The position numbers were made by a program, and so were the translations under genes. A stretch of 64,000 bases of DNA. Source: Polaromonas vacuolata. GTDB lineage: Bacteria > Pseudomonadota > Gammaproteobacteria > Burkholderiales > Burkholderiaceae_C. The stretch spans positions 3,219,501-3,283,500 of the forward strand of contig NZ_CP051461.1 in the NCBI RefSeq assembly GCF_012584515.1, given 5' to 3'. This document shows, one piece after another, positions 1 through 8,302 of the stretch (the first letter of the stretch is position 1; every line of letters starts with the position of its first letter). The notes under the pieces were generated by a model, which did no database searches, was not told the origin of the DNA, and saw only the letters and a program-made list of their open reading frames with translations.

Positions 1-33
1 GGCCAGCGCATGAAATATTTCCTTGCGTACTAA
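1..33 (+). other. Possible 3' tail of an upstream gene cut by the window edge
   Basis: The first 30 bases stay open in frame 1 and end in TAA at 31-33. This could be the last codons of a gene lying mostly outside the window, but ten codons are too few to show it is coding. Confidence 0.2.
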
Positions 34-105
34 ATGGAAGCGATTGACTTGACAACGTTCCAAAAAAGTAGAAAAGTTGCCCCGACTTTTTTGGGGATTT
101 AAGCC

Positions 106-1068
106 ATGAGCGAAATAGTCATTTACGAAGCCGCCGATGGTGGGCAAGTTACCGTTCGACTAGATAGCGATAGTCTTTGGTTAAGCCAAGAACATATCGC
201 TGACTTATTTAAACGAGAGCGCTCTGTTATTACCAAACATTTGCGCAATATCTTCAAAGAGGGTGAACTACTTGAAGAAAGCAATGTGCAAAATTTGCAC
301 ATTCCAGGCTCGGACAAACCAGTCAAGTTCTATAACCTTGACGCGATTATTTCGGTCGGATACCGAGTCAACTCCAAACGCGGCACTCAATTTCGCCAAT
401 GGGCAAACAGTGTTTTACGGACGCATTTACTAAAGGGTTGGACGCTCGATCGGCTTAGGTTCGAGCACAACGCCGCTGAACTAGATGCGGCATTAACGCT
501 GGTCAGGAGAGCTGCGCAATCACCGAGTCTTGTGGCGGATACCGGCCGAGGATTAGTCGAGATAGTCAGCCGCTACACCCAAACCTTCTTATTGCTACAA
601 CGCTACGATCAAGGCTTATTGACGGATATTTGCGGGACGGCAGGCGGCGTTACTGCTTCGCTTGAGGCAGTCAGGCACGCTATCGCTGGCTTAAAAACCG
701 AACTCATTTGCCGCGGCGAAGCGAGTGAATTATTCGGTCTTGAGCGCGGCAATGCCGTCGCCGCAATCATCGGCGCTCTGAATCAAACCGTAGGCGGTCA
801 GCCTGCCTATCCGACGGTTGAGTGCAAGGCGGCGCATCTGCTGTATTTCATCATCAAAGATCATCCGTTTGTTGATGGCAACAAACGCAGCGGCGCCTAT
901 CTATTCGTTGAATTTCTCAATCGCAACAATGCACTGATGCGAAACGATCAGCTTGTGATTAGTGATATCGCACTTGCAGCATTAGCGCTACTGGTCGCCG
1001 AATCAGCACCAGCACAAAAAGAAACGCTGATCCGCTTGATTGAAAACATGCTCTGCGGTGTGCGTTAA
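106..1068 (+). CDS. RhuM-type / Fic domain protein
   Basis: This 320-residue protein combines two modules. Residues about 1-115 resemble the RhuM (virulence-associated, putative DNA-binding) family, with a helix-turn-helix-like stretch around residues 25-50. The C-terminal half carries the Fic core motif HPFVDGNKR at residues 253-261, including the catalytic His and the phosphate-binding GNKR. Fic proteins usually transfer AMP or another nucleotide moiety to a protein hydroxyl group. The RhuM-Fic combination is a known bacterial architecture often seen in accessory DNA; its target is not evident here. A GGGGA about 8 bases before the ATG supports the start. No obvious antitoxin gene is adjacent, so a toxin-antitoxin role is unsupported. 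Confidence 0.85.
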   Translation: MSEIVIYEAADGGQVTVRLDSDSLWLSQEHIADLFKRERSVITKHLRNIFKEGELLEESNVQNLHIPGSDKPVKFYNLDAIISVGYRVNSKRGTQFRQWANSVLRTHLLKGWTLDRLRFEHNAAELDAALTLVRRAAQSPSLVADTGRGLVEIVSRYTQTFLLLQRYDQGLLTDICGTAGGVTASLEAVRHAIAGLKTELICRGEASELFGLERGNAVAAIIGALNQTVGGQPAYPTVECKAAHLLYFIIKDHPFVDGNKRSGAYLFVEFLNRNNALMRNDQLVISDIALAALALLVAESAPAQKETLIRLIENMLCGVR

Positions 1069-1136
1069 AAACAAGGCGGAGCCTGCCCGGCATTGACAAA
1101 TAAAAGGCGTTTGACTCAAGCTTGCGCAAGAAAACT

Positions 1137-1200
1137 TTAGCTATAAATGCGGCTCAGATGCTCGGCGAGCACTTGGGCTGCGCGCTTTAAATCTACAGTT
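1137..1200 (-). pseudogene. Possible C-terminal coding remnant
   Basis: On the minus strand, just after the receptor gene's stop and in another frame, there are about 18 codons ending in TAA at 1137-1139. They read like the amphipathic C-terminal helix of an enzyme (contains AAQVLAEHLSRIYS). No start or upstream domain is present. It may be a scar of a deleted gene or chance. Confidence 0.2.
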
Positions 1201-2203
1201 ATTCCACCTTGATATTGCCCTCACGAATCACCTGCGACCACTTGCCATACTCCGCCGCAATCGCACGACTCGCTACCTGCGGCGTGGTGTAGGTAGCGAC
1301 TGCGCCTTGGGCTAACAAGGACGCAACGACTTCAGGCTCCTGCAAAATTTTCTTCAGTGCGCTACTGAGACGATTGACGATCTCATCGCTGGTTCCTGCT
1401 GGCGCCAATATGCCAAACATGGAGCTGACCTCAAAGCCGCTCAGGCCAGCTTGAGCCGCAGTTGGCACTCCCGGTAAGGACGCGACTGGCGAGGCGGTGG
1501 TTGTGGCCAATGCGCGCACCGTACCGGCTTTGACAAAAGCTTGGGCAGCCGGCGCAGTTTCAATCATGGCTTGCACTTGACCGGCCATTAAATCTGTCAT
1601 CGCCGGGCCACTGCCTCGGTAAGGTACATGCAAAACTTCAACCCCAGCCATGCGCTTAAACATCTCGCTGGCCAGATGCTGGGGCGAGCCATTACCGGCA
1701 GAAGCAAACGCCAACTTGCCGGGGTTGGCTTTGGCTAAGGCAATTAATTCAGACAGCGTATTGGCCTTGACGGCTGGATTGACCACAAACACCAACGGAA
1801 CCGTGCCGACGATAGAAATCGGGGCAAAACTTTTCTTGATGTCGAATGTGACCTGCTGCGGCATCAGCGCAGCGTTAATCGAGTGACTGGTTAACGCGCC
1901 CATGAGCAACGTATAGCCGTCCGGCACTGCGGCCGCTACAACGCCAGCGCCCAAGCTGCCACCAGCGCCGGCGCGGTTCTCCACAATCACTTGCTGTCCT
2001 AGCGAGAGGGAAAGCTTTTGCGCCAGCACCCGGCCAATCACATCCGTCGCACCACCCGGCGGATAGGGCACGACTAGCTTGACGACTCGGCTCGGATAGG
2101 TCTGCGCCAAGGCAGTAGTAAGCAGACAAGACAGTGACAGCGCAGCCAGTGTTGAAAGCAATACACGGCGCTGGCCGCTGATTTTTTTAAACGCAATTTT
2201 CAT
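1199..2203 (-). CDS. Bug/TctC-family periplasmic solute-binding receptor
   Basis: A 334-residue exported protein of the Bug (TctC) family, the extracytoplasmic receptors that bind carboxylates and feed tripartite tricarboxylate transporters or act as sensors. It begins with a basic n-region and a hydrophobic stretch with probable cleavage after ALA near residue 33, followed by the family hallmark YPSRVVKLVVPYPPGG. A GGGGAGA sits 5 bases before the ATG. Burkholderiales encode many such orphan receptors and no TctA/TctB membrane genes are visible here. It is divergent from the dehydratase and GntR genes, so its ligand may be the substrate of that pathway; this is inference from context. Confidence 0.9.
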   Translation of the reverse strand: MKIAFKKISGQRRVLLSTLAALSLSCLLTTALAQTYPSRVVKLVVPYPPGGATDVIGRVLAQKLSLSLGQQVIVENRAGAGGSLGAGVVAAAVPDGYTLLMGALTSHSINAALMPQQVTFDIKKSFAPISIVGTVPLVFVVNPAVKANTLSELIALAKANPGKLAFASAGNGSPQHLASEMFKRMAGVEVLHVPYRGSGPAMTDLMAGQVQAMIETAPAAQAFVKAGTVRALATTTASPVASLPGVPTAAQAGLSGFEVSSMFGILAPAGTSDEIVNRLSSALKKILQEPEVVASLLAQGAVATYTTPQVASRAIAAEYGKWSQVIREGNIKVE

Positions 2204-2276
2204 GAATGTCTCCCCAATAGTTTTAAAAACGGCGGCACATCGCTGGCGCCTACCGGCTGAGTTTTAGGTCTTGAGA

Positions 2277-2340
2277 CTTGAGATTCAAGCCCTAGGACTT
2301 CTGGCCGATGGTATCCTCTTTATCAATACGATTATCAATA
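2277..2340. promoter_or_regulatory. Candidate operator elements in the bug/dehydratase intergenic region
   Basis: The 144-bp divergent region holds a small palindrome CTTGAGATTCAAG at 2277-2289 and two direct copies of TTATCAATA at 2320-2328 and 2332-2340, stepped by 12 bp and ending 7 bp before the dehydratase ATG. These are plausible sites for the GntR-type regulator encoded two genes downstream, but neither matches a recognised FCD-regulator consensus closely. Confidence 0.3.
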
Positions 2341-2347
2341 ACATCTA

Positions 2348-4120
2348 ATGACAAAAGAAATATCATCCTCACCAGACCACGCCGCTAGCCCCGCAGTCAA
2401 GCCGATACAAGGCATGTCCAAAGGCCTGACCAATTACGGCGACAAAGGCTTTTCACTGTTTTTGCGCAAAGCTTTTATCAAGGGCGCAGGTTATACCGAT
2501 GGCGCACTGGCCAGACCCGTCATTGGTATTGCCAACACCGGCAGCGCTTACAACCCTTGCCACGGCAACATGCCGCAGCTGATTGAAGCGGTCAAACGCG
2601 GCATTATGTTGGCCGGTGGTTTACCCATGGATTTCCCGACCATCTCGCTGCACGAGAGTTTTTCTCAGCCCACCAGCATGTATTTGCGCAACCTGATGTC
2701 TATGGACACCGAGGAGATGATTCGCGCCCAACCGATGGACGCGGTGGTGCTGATTGGCGGTTGCGACAAAACCGTGCCGGCGCAACTCATGGGCGCGGCG
2801 TCTAGCGGCATACCAGCGATTCAACTAATCACCGGCTCGATGTTGACCGGATCACACCGCGGCGAGCGGGTTGGCGCTTGCACCGACTGCCGACGCTATT
2901 GGGGTAAATTTCGGGCGCAAGAAGTCGATGCAGCCGAAATTGAAGAAGTCAACGCGCAACTCGTCGCCAGCGTCGGCACTTGCTCGGTCATGGGCACGGC
3001 CAGCACCATGGCCTGTCTGGCTGAAGCCTTGGGCATGACGGTCGCAGGCGGCGCCTCACCGCCGGCTGTAACGGCTGACCGCATGCGGGTTGCCGAAGAA
3101 ACCGGCGCCCAAGCCGTGCGCATGGCGCGGCAAGGTCTGGGCATAGACCAAATCCTCACCGCCAAAGCGTTTGAAAACGCCATGCGTGTGCTGCTGGCCA
3201 TAGGCGGCTCGACCAACGGCATCATTCACCTGACGGCGATTGCTGGGCGCATGGGTTTTGCCGTCGACTTGCCAGCGCTAGACCGCATGGGCCGCGAAAC
3301 GCCGGTGCTGCTCAACCTAAAACCTTCGGGCGAGCATTACATGGAAGACTTTCACCACGCCGGCGGCATGGCGACGCTGCTGCGCGAGCTCAAACCGCTG
3401 CTGCATCTAGACGCCATGACGGTAAGCGGGCGTACGCTGGGCGAGGAAATCGAAGCCGCAGGCCCCGGCTTTGCACAAGACGTAGTGCGCCCCATGAGCC
3501 GGCCGATTTATCCGCAAGGCGGCATCGCCGTTTTGAGCGGCAACCTCGCGCCAGAAGGCGCCATCATCAAACAATCCGCCGCTGACCCCCAACTGATGGA
3601 GCATGTGGGCCGAGCCGTGGTGTTTGAAAATTCAGCCGACCTAGCCAATCGAATTGATGACCCGGATTTAGACGTCACCGCCGACGATATTTTGGTGCTC
3701 AAGAACATTGGCCCCAAGGGCGCGGCGATGCCAGAAGCGGGCTACTTACCGATACCGCTCAAGCTAGCGCGGGCCGGTGTCAAAGACATGGTGCGCATCT
3801 CGGATGGGCGCATGAGCGGCACGGCGTTTGGCACCATAGTGCTGCATGTCACGCCGGAAGCGGCGATTGGCGGGCCGCTGGCCTGGGTGCAAAACGGTGA
3901 CCAAATTCGGCTCTCGGTGAAAAACCGCGAACTGACTTTGCTGGTGAGTGACGCAGAACTGCAGCAGCGCCGCGCTGCTCAAAACGTAACGCCGCCTAGC
4001 GCCGAGCGTGGCTACCGCAAGCTCTATCTACAATCAGTGCTCCAAGCCGACAAGGGCGTGGACTTTGATTTTCTGATGCCCGCCAGCCCCAGCGGCGTGG
4101 TGCCCAAAAACAAAGACTAA
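2348..4120 (+). CDS. IlvD/Edd-family dehydratase, probably acting on a sugar acid
   Basis: A 590-residue member of the IlvD/Edd family, which uses an Fe-S cluster and Mg2+ to dehydrate dihydroxy acids or aldonic acids. The three expected cluster cysteines are visible at C71 (NPCHGN), C139 (GGCDKT) and C212 (GTCSVMGTASTM). The C-terminal part has the RMSGTAFGTIVLHV region typical of the family. The GACTDCRRYW segment and the pairing with a GntR regulator and a Bug receptor resemble catabolic aldonate (for example arabinonate-type) dehydratases more than biosynthetic IlvD. The substrate cannot be fixed from sequence. It is followed after 34 bp by the regulator gene on the same strand. Confidence 0.9.
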   Translation: MTKEISSSPDHAASPAVKPIQGMSKGLTNYGDKGFSLFLRKAFIKGAGYTDGALARPVIGIANTGSAYNPCHGNMPQLIEAVKRGIMLAGGLPMDFPTISLHESFSQPTSMYLRNLMSMDTEEMIRAQPMDAVVLIGGCDKTVPAQLMGAASSGIPAIQLITGSMLTGSHRGERVGACTDCRRYWGKFRAQEVDAAEIEEVNAQLVASVGTCSVMGTASTMACLAEALGMTVAGGASPPAVTADRMRVAEETGAQAVRMARQGLGIDQILTAKAFENAMRVLLAIGGSTNGIIHLTAIAGRMGFAVDLPALDRMGRETPVLLNLKPSGEHYMEDFHHAGGMATLLRELKPLLHLDAMTVSGRTLGEEIEAAGPGFAQDVVRPMSRPIYPQGGIAVLSGNLAPEGAIIKQSAADPQLMEHVGRAVVFENSADLANRIDDPDLDVTADDILVLKNIGPKGAAMPEAGYLPIPLKLARAGVKDMVRISDGRMSGTAFGTIVLHVTPEAAIGGPLAWVQNGDQIRLSVKNRELTLLVSDAELQQRRAAQNVTPPSAERGYRKLYLQSVLQADKGVDFDFLMPASPSGVVPKNKD

Positions 4121-4154
4121 AGAAAACCCAACCAACAAGACCCGATAAGCACCC

Positions 4155-4904
4155 ATGGCAATACGTAAAACAGACCCGGTAGCAAAAGCCAAAGCCAAGG
4201 CACAAGCCGAAGCACTCATAGAGTCACCGGACGATCAAATGGCGCGCCTAGCGGGCGAGCTGGAATCCGACATAGTCTGCGGCCGTCTGCACCCACGCGA
4301 GCGACTCACTGAAGACGACTTGATGAAGCGCTTTTCAGTCAAGCGCCACAGCGTACGCGAATTACTCGCCAAGCTAGAGCAAATGGGCTTGGTCGAGCGG
4401 CGTAAAAACGTTGGTGCGGTGGTGCGCGACTACAGTATTCGCCAAGTCCAAGAGCTGTATGCTATGCGCTCATTGCTAGAAATGCAGGCCGCAAAACTCA
4501 TCCCTTTGCCACTGCCCGAGCTGCAATTACAGACCTTGATAGCGATTCAAGACAAGCATGATCTAGCGGTTCAGGCACACGATACGCAAGGCGTATTCAG
4601 TGCCAACATGGCCTTTCACACCGCCTTGTTTGCGCTCGCTGACAATGAGGTTTTGCAGCAAGCGATTGCCGAGTACGCGCGCCAATCACACCCGATTCGC
4701 TTTTCTTCGCTGACCTCAGCCGATTGCCGCGAGCAGTCGCGCACCGAGCACTGGCGCATCATAGAAGCGTTAAAAAGTGGCGACCGCGAGAGCTTGGTGC
4801 AGACCTGTGGCGCGCATTTGCTGCCGTCTAGAGATGTCTATCTCAAAGCGCAGCAGCTAAGAGTGGCTGGACTAAACCCAAATTCAACCTCAAGCGCTCA
4901 CTGA
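4155..4904 (+). CDS. GntR-family (FCD/FadR subfamily) transcriptional regulator
   Basis: A 249-residue regulator. A winged helix lies at about residues 30-95 (GRLHPRERLTEDDLMKRF, then SVKRHSVRELLAKLEQMGLV), followed by an all-helical FCD effector-binding domain with conserved Arg and His positions (YAMRSLLEM, FHTALFALADN). FCD regulators usually sense a carboxylate intermediate of the pathway they control. It lies 34 bp downstream of the dehydratase, probably in the same transcript, so local control of the dehydratase and possibly of the divergent receptor is the simplest reading. The first about 25 residues are Lys/Ala-rich and probably disordered. Confidence 0.88.
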   Translation: MAIRKTDPVAKAKAKAQAEALIESPDDQMARLAGELESDIVCGRLHPRERLTEDDLMKRFSVKRHSVRELLAKLEQMGLVERRKNVGAVVRDYSIRQVQELYAMRSLLEMQAAKLIPLPLPELQLQTLIAIQDKHDLAVQAHDTQGVFSANMAFHTALFALADNEVLQQAIAEYARQSHPIRFSSLTSADCREQSRTEHWRIIEALKSGDRESLVQTCGAHLLPSRDVYLKAQQLRVAGLNPNSTSSAH

Positions 4905-4940
4905 ATTTGAATTGAAAAATATGGTCTTTAAACAGCCATT

Positions 4941-5645
4941 TCAAGCCTGCTGCGAATAGCGCTCAAAGCCACGCGCACGCAACTCGCAGGCCGGGCAAAC
5001 ACCGCAGCCATAACCCCAAGCGTGACGCTGCGTTCTGTCGCCCATATAGCAGGTGTGGGTGTGCTCGACGATTAACTCGACCAGCGCTTGGCCGCCCAAG
5101 GTATGCGCCATACGCCAGGTGTCGGCCTTGTCTATCCACATCAAGGGCGTGTCTATCAAAAAACGTTTGTCCATGCCCAAGGACAGCGCCAACTGCATGG
5201 CTTTAATGGTGTCGTCCCGGCAGTCTGGGTAACCGGAAAAATCAGTCTCGCAAACACCGGTAATTAACACCTGCAAATCACGCCGATAAGCCAGCGCTGC
5301 AGCCAGTGTGAGAAACAGCAAATTGCGGCCCGGCACAAAGGTGTTGGGCAGACCCGAGCTTTCCATTTTGAAAGCCATGTCGCGGGTCAGCGAACTCTCG
5401 CTGACTTGGCCTAGCACCGCCAAGTCCAGCTCATGGTCTTGGCCTAATTTATGCGCCCATTGCGGAAAGCAAAGTTTGATTTCGCGGAGCACGTTTAGGC
5501 GCGCCTCTAGCTCGACGATGTGGCGCTGCCCGTAGTCAAACGCCACCGTCTCAACCCTGTCGTATTTGGACAAGGCTTGCGCCAGACAAGTGGTGGAGTC
5601 TTGGCCACCCGAAAATAAAACCAGCGCTGAGTTGTGAATGGCCAT
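4941..5645 (-). CDS. queC: 7-cyano-7-deazaguanine synthase (queuosine biosynthesis)
   Basis: A 234-residue QueC, which converts 7-carboxy-7-deazaguanine to preQ0 using ATP and ammonia in tRNA queuosine synthesis. The PP-loop SGGQDSTTC is near residue 13 and the C-terminal zinc motif [10 protein letters not shown] is complete. The length matches the family. It is the last gene of a minus-strand run. No Shine-Dalgarno sequence precedes the ATG; the leader is an almost pure pyrimidine run on the coding strand. Other queuosine genes are not in this window. Confidence 0.95.
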   Translation of the reverse strand: MAIHNSALVLFSGGQDSTTCLAQALSKYDRVETVAFDYGQRHIVELEARLNVLREIKLCFPQWAHKLGQDHELDLAVLGQVSESSLTRDMAFKMESSGLPNTFVPGRNLLFLTLAAALAYRRDLQVLITGVCETDFSGYPDCRDDTIKAMQLALSLGMDKRFLIDTPLMWIDKADTWRMAHTLGGQALVELIVEHTHTCYMGDRTQRHAWGYGCGVCPACELRARGFERYSQQA

Positions 5646-5678
5646 AGAAAAAAAAGAAAAGAGAAAAGAAGAAAAAAG
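5645..5678. repeat. Homopurine/homopyrimidine tract between the FAH gene and queC
   Basis: Between the queC start and the stop of the FAH-family gene the plus strand is almost only A with scattered G for about 30 bases, so queC mRNA has a polypyrimidine leader and no Shine-Dalgarno motif. It is a low-complexity tract whose function is not known. Confidence 0.5.
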
Positions 5679-6869
5679 TTAAAGCAGACCGCGCTGCGCC
5701 AAGTTGCGCATTAGCGCGCTGATGCCAAAAGTCCAAGGCTGCGCGCTGTCGCAAGTCGTGACCCGGTTGACCAGCAAGCCTAGCTGCGGCGTGGAGACAG
5801 TAACGATGTCGCCGACCACGTGGGTAAAGCCTTGGCCCGGGCCGTGACGGTCTTGGGTAGGCGCAAACATAGTGCCTAAAAACAGCATAAAGCCATCAGG
5901 ATACTGATGATTCTCGCCGATTGCTTGGTTGACCAAATCCAAAGGGTCACGGCTGATGTGGGCTAGCGAGCTGCCGCCCTGCAGCACAAAGGGCTTGGCT
6001 TCGGGGCCGGTGACCGTCATGCTTAGCTCACATTGGCGCACATGGTCTAGGCTGAAATCAGCATCGAACAAACGGATAAAAGGGCCTATCGAGCAAGACG
6101 CATTGTTGTCTTTGGCCTTACCCAGCAGCAGCGCGCTACGGCCTTCAAAATCGCGCAAGTTCACGTCATTGCCCAGCGCTGCGCCGACGACCTGTCCGCG
6201 TGAATTAACCGCTAGTACGACTTCGGGCTCAGGGTTATTCCAGTGACTGTGCGGATGTATGCCGACTTCAGCGCCCGTGCCCATAGAACTGAGCGGCTGG
6301 CTTTTAGTGAAGATTTCTGCGTCTGGGCCAATGCCGACTTCTAGGTATTGCGACCACACACCTTGTGCGATCAACACGGCTTTGAGTCGCTCAGCCTCGG
6401 CGGAGCCGGGCTTAATGCTGGCGAGGTTCTCGCCAATTACTGCAACGACTGCGGCACGAACAGACTCGGCTTTGCTGGCGTCGCCGCGTGCCTGCTCTTC
6501 AATCACACGCTCAAGCATGGAGGCGACAAAAGTCACGCCTGCCGCTTTGATGGCCTGCAAATCACACGGCGCGAGCAACCACGGCAAGTCCGGCTTGCGT
6601 GCGTCAAAAGCAGAATTGCTCAGCACCTCTGCGGTTGCAGCTAAGCGCGGCAGTTGTGCCATGGCGGCGCGCACGCTTTGCGCTGGATTGGCTAATTCAA
6701 GTAGTTCGCTGCAAGTGGCTGCAAGCGCGGATAAATCCAGCACGTCGTCAGGCGTGACCAACACCAGCACCGGGCCAGTACCTTGCAGCCAAACTCGTCC
6801 GACTAGCAAGGCGGCTTTAGCATCAAGAGGAAGCGCAGCGGACGGAGTCAAAGATTTTTGCATGGGCAT
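5679..6869 (-). CDS. Fumarylacetoacetate hydrolase (FAH) family protein
   Basis: A 396-residue protein whose C-terminal two thirds have the FAH fold. NNPEPEVVLAV and GNDVNLRDFEGR correspond to the metal-binding carboxylate region, followed by GKAKDNNASCSIGP. FAH-family enzymes cleave or isomerise beta-diketo acids or 2-keto-dienoates with a divalent metal. The N-terminal about 150 residues are a family-specific extension. The final stretch GDIVTVSTPQLGLLVNRV is usual for the fold. Start could be M1 or M3; no clear ribosome site was seen. The substrate is unknown, and the neighbours (queC, MazG-like) do not help. Confidence 0.8.
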   Translation of the reverse strand: MPMQKSLTPSAALPLDAKAALLVGRVWLQGTGPVLVLVTPDDVLDLSALAATCSELLELANPAQSVRAAMAQLPRLAATAEVLSNSAFDARKPDLPWLLAPCDLQAIKAAGVTFVASMLERVIEEQARGDASKAESVRAAVVAVIGENLASIKPGSAEAERLKAVLIAQGVWSQYLEVGIGPDAEIFTKSQPLSSMGTGAEVGIHPHSHWNNPEPEVVLAVNSRGQVVGAALGNDVNLRDFEGRSALLLGKAKDNNASCSIGPFIRLFDADFSLDHVRQCELSMTVTGPEAKPFVLQGGSSLAHISRDPLDLVNQAIGENHQYPDGFMLFLGTMFAPTQDRHGPGQGFTHVVGDIVTVSTPQLGLLVNRVTTCDSAQPWTFGISALMRNLAQRGLL

Positions 6870-6943
6870 GGAGGGATGTGGTGTGTGGATGCGATGTGTG
6901 AAAAAGTTGCAAACTCATACTAACGCGGCAACGCCAACTCAAT

Positions 6944-7294
6944 TCAAGGCGCTGGATACTTAACAGCGTTGACCACCATCTTCAAACGCGCTGCCTGAAT
7001 CAAGTCAATATCCAACTGATCGCAAAGTTGCAGCAGATACAAAAAAACATCCGCCGCTTCAGCCGCTACTTCAGCTTTTTTAACCGGCGCTAAACTTCGG
7101 CTTTGCGCTTCGGTCAGCCACTGAAAATGCTCCAATAATTCAGCCGCTTCAACACTCAATGCAGCGGCTAAATTTTTCGGGGAATGGTATGGCGCCCAGT
7201 CGCGTTCAGCGGCAAAAACGCGCAGCGCTTGCACCAATTGCGTGATATCTTGTGCCGGCTCTTTAAAGCACTCTCGTACGGTTTCTTGCGCCAT
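6944..7294 (-). CDS. MazG-like nucleotide pyrophosphohydrolase
   Basis: A 116-residue all-helical protein of the MazG-like (dCTPase/RS21-C6) superfamily. The metal-binding signature is present as E52-L-L-E55 and E79-A-A-D82, with the FQWL motif after the first pair. Such enzymes hydrolyse (d)NTPs to monophosphates and are thought to clean nucleotide pools. Its ATG overlaps the stop of the upstream reductase gene as TAATG, indicating translational coupling. Confidence 0.88.
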   Translation of the reverse strand: MAQETVRECFKEPAQDITQLVQALRVFAAERDWAPYHSPKNLAAALSVEAAELLEHFQWLTEAQSRSLAPVKKAEVAAEAADVFLYLLQLCDQLDIDLIQAARLKMVVNAVKYPAP

Positions 7295-8232
7295 TATTTG
7301 AGTCCCGATTCGAGCAGTTTGACCAACGCATACAAAGCCTGATTCGCCGGTGTTGCGATGCCAAGTGCAGCGCCGCGGCGCGCAATAAAACCGTTCAAGT
7401 GGTCTATCTCCGTGCGCTTGCCGCGGGCCAAGTCTTGCGCGGTCGATGAGAACTGTGCCGGCATGGTTTGAAAAATTTTCGCGACACCCAACAACGACTC
7501 GGCTAACTCCAAACGCTGACCATCGGCCTTGGCAACCGCCAACACTTCGTGCACCAAAGCTAGTTGCAAGTCATGGGTAGACGCTAACTGGAAAACTTTG
7601 CCGTAGGGCAATTGTGTGATCGCAGAAATGGCATTGAAGGTGCAGTTCAGCAGCAGCTTGCGCCACAGCTCGCCCATCACATCGGGTGAAATCTGAACTG
7701 GTATTTGCGCGCTGGCAAACAGCGCCACTATGCGTTGGAGTTGCGGCTGCAGCGTGGGCGCGCAACTAGCGTCTAACGCGCCTATCACCAACTCGCCCCG
7801 GCCCAAATGCTCGACCTGGCCAGGCGCTGACATGGCAGTGGCCACATAAACCACAGCGGGAATAACGCTTTGACTAATCTGGCGGGAAATCTCACCAGCA
7901 TTTTCAACCCCGTTTTGCAAGCTCAGCACCAGCGCATGGGACTCAAGCCAAGGTGCGATCTGCTGCGCGACGGATGCGGTATCGGTGGATTTCACGCAAA
8001 ACAAAACCAAATCCGCACCGCGTACCGCTTCAAGCGAAGCGCTGGCAGCAATCTCTACCCGCTCGACACGCCCGGCCATATGCAGTTGCAGACCTTTTTC
8101 TTGAATCGCCTGCACATGGGCAGGCCTTGCGATTAAGGTGACGCTGTGGCCGGCGCGGGCCAGCATGGCACCAAAAAAACTGCCGACTGCACCGCTGCCA
8201 ACGACAACGGTATTGAGTGACAAAGAGGTCAT
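7294..8232 (-). CDS. Ketopantoate reductase-like (ApbA/PanE family) protein
   Basis: A 312-residue NADP-dependent reductase of the PanE/ApbA family, which reduces 2-dehydropantoate to pantoate in coenzyme A synthesis; many paralogues have other 2-keto acid substrates. The dinucleotide-binding motif GSGAVG is at residues 12-17 and the catalytic helix contains ELWRKLLLNCTFNAISA with the conserved Lys and Asn. The frame stays open 45 bases further upstream, but AGGAG at 8241-8245 lies 8 bases before the ATG at 8232, so this start is chosen. The stop overlaps the MazG-like start. Confidence 0.88.
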   Translation of the reverse strand: MTSLSLNTVVVGSGAVGSFFGAMLARAGHSVTLIARPAHVQAIQEKGLQLHMAGRVERVEIAASASLEAVRGADLVLFCVKSTDTASVAQQIAPWLESHALVLSLQNGVENAGEISRQISQSVIPAVVYVATAMSAPGQVEHLGRGELVIGALDASCAPTLQPQLQRIVALFASAQIPVQISPDVMGELWRKLLLNCTFNAISAITQLPYGKVFQLASTHDLQLALVHEVLAVAKADGQRLELAESLLGVAKIFQTMPAQFSSTAQDLARGKRTEIDHLNGFIARRGAALGIATPANQALYALVKLLESGLK

Positions 8233-8302
8233 ATGGGCAGCTCCTAAATGACCTTCATCATAGGCCTGCCCAAACACCTGTTAATCGTTAGTCGATATCG
8301 GT

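Noticed and set aside
5646..5678. A preQ1 riboswitch ahead of queC
   Set aside because: Only 33 pyrimidine-rich bases lie between the genes, too short and too simple for a preQ1 aptamer.
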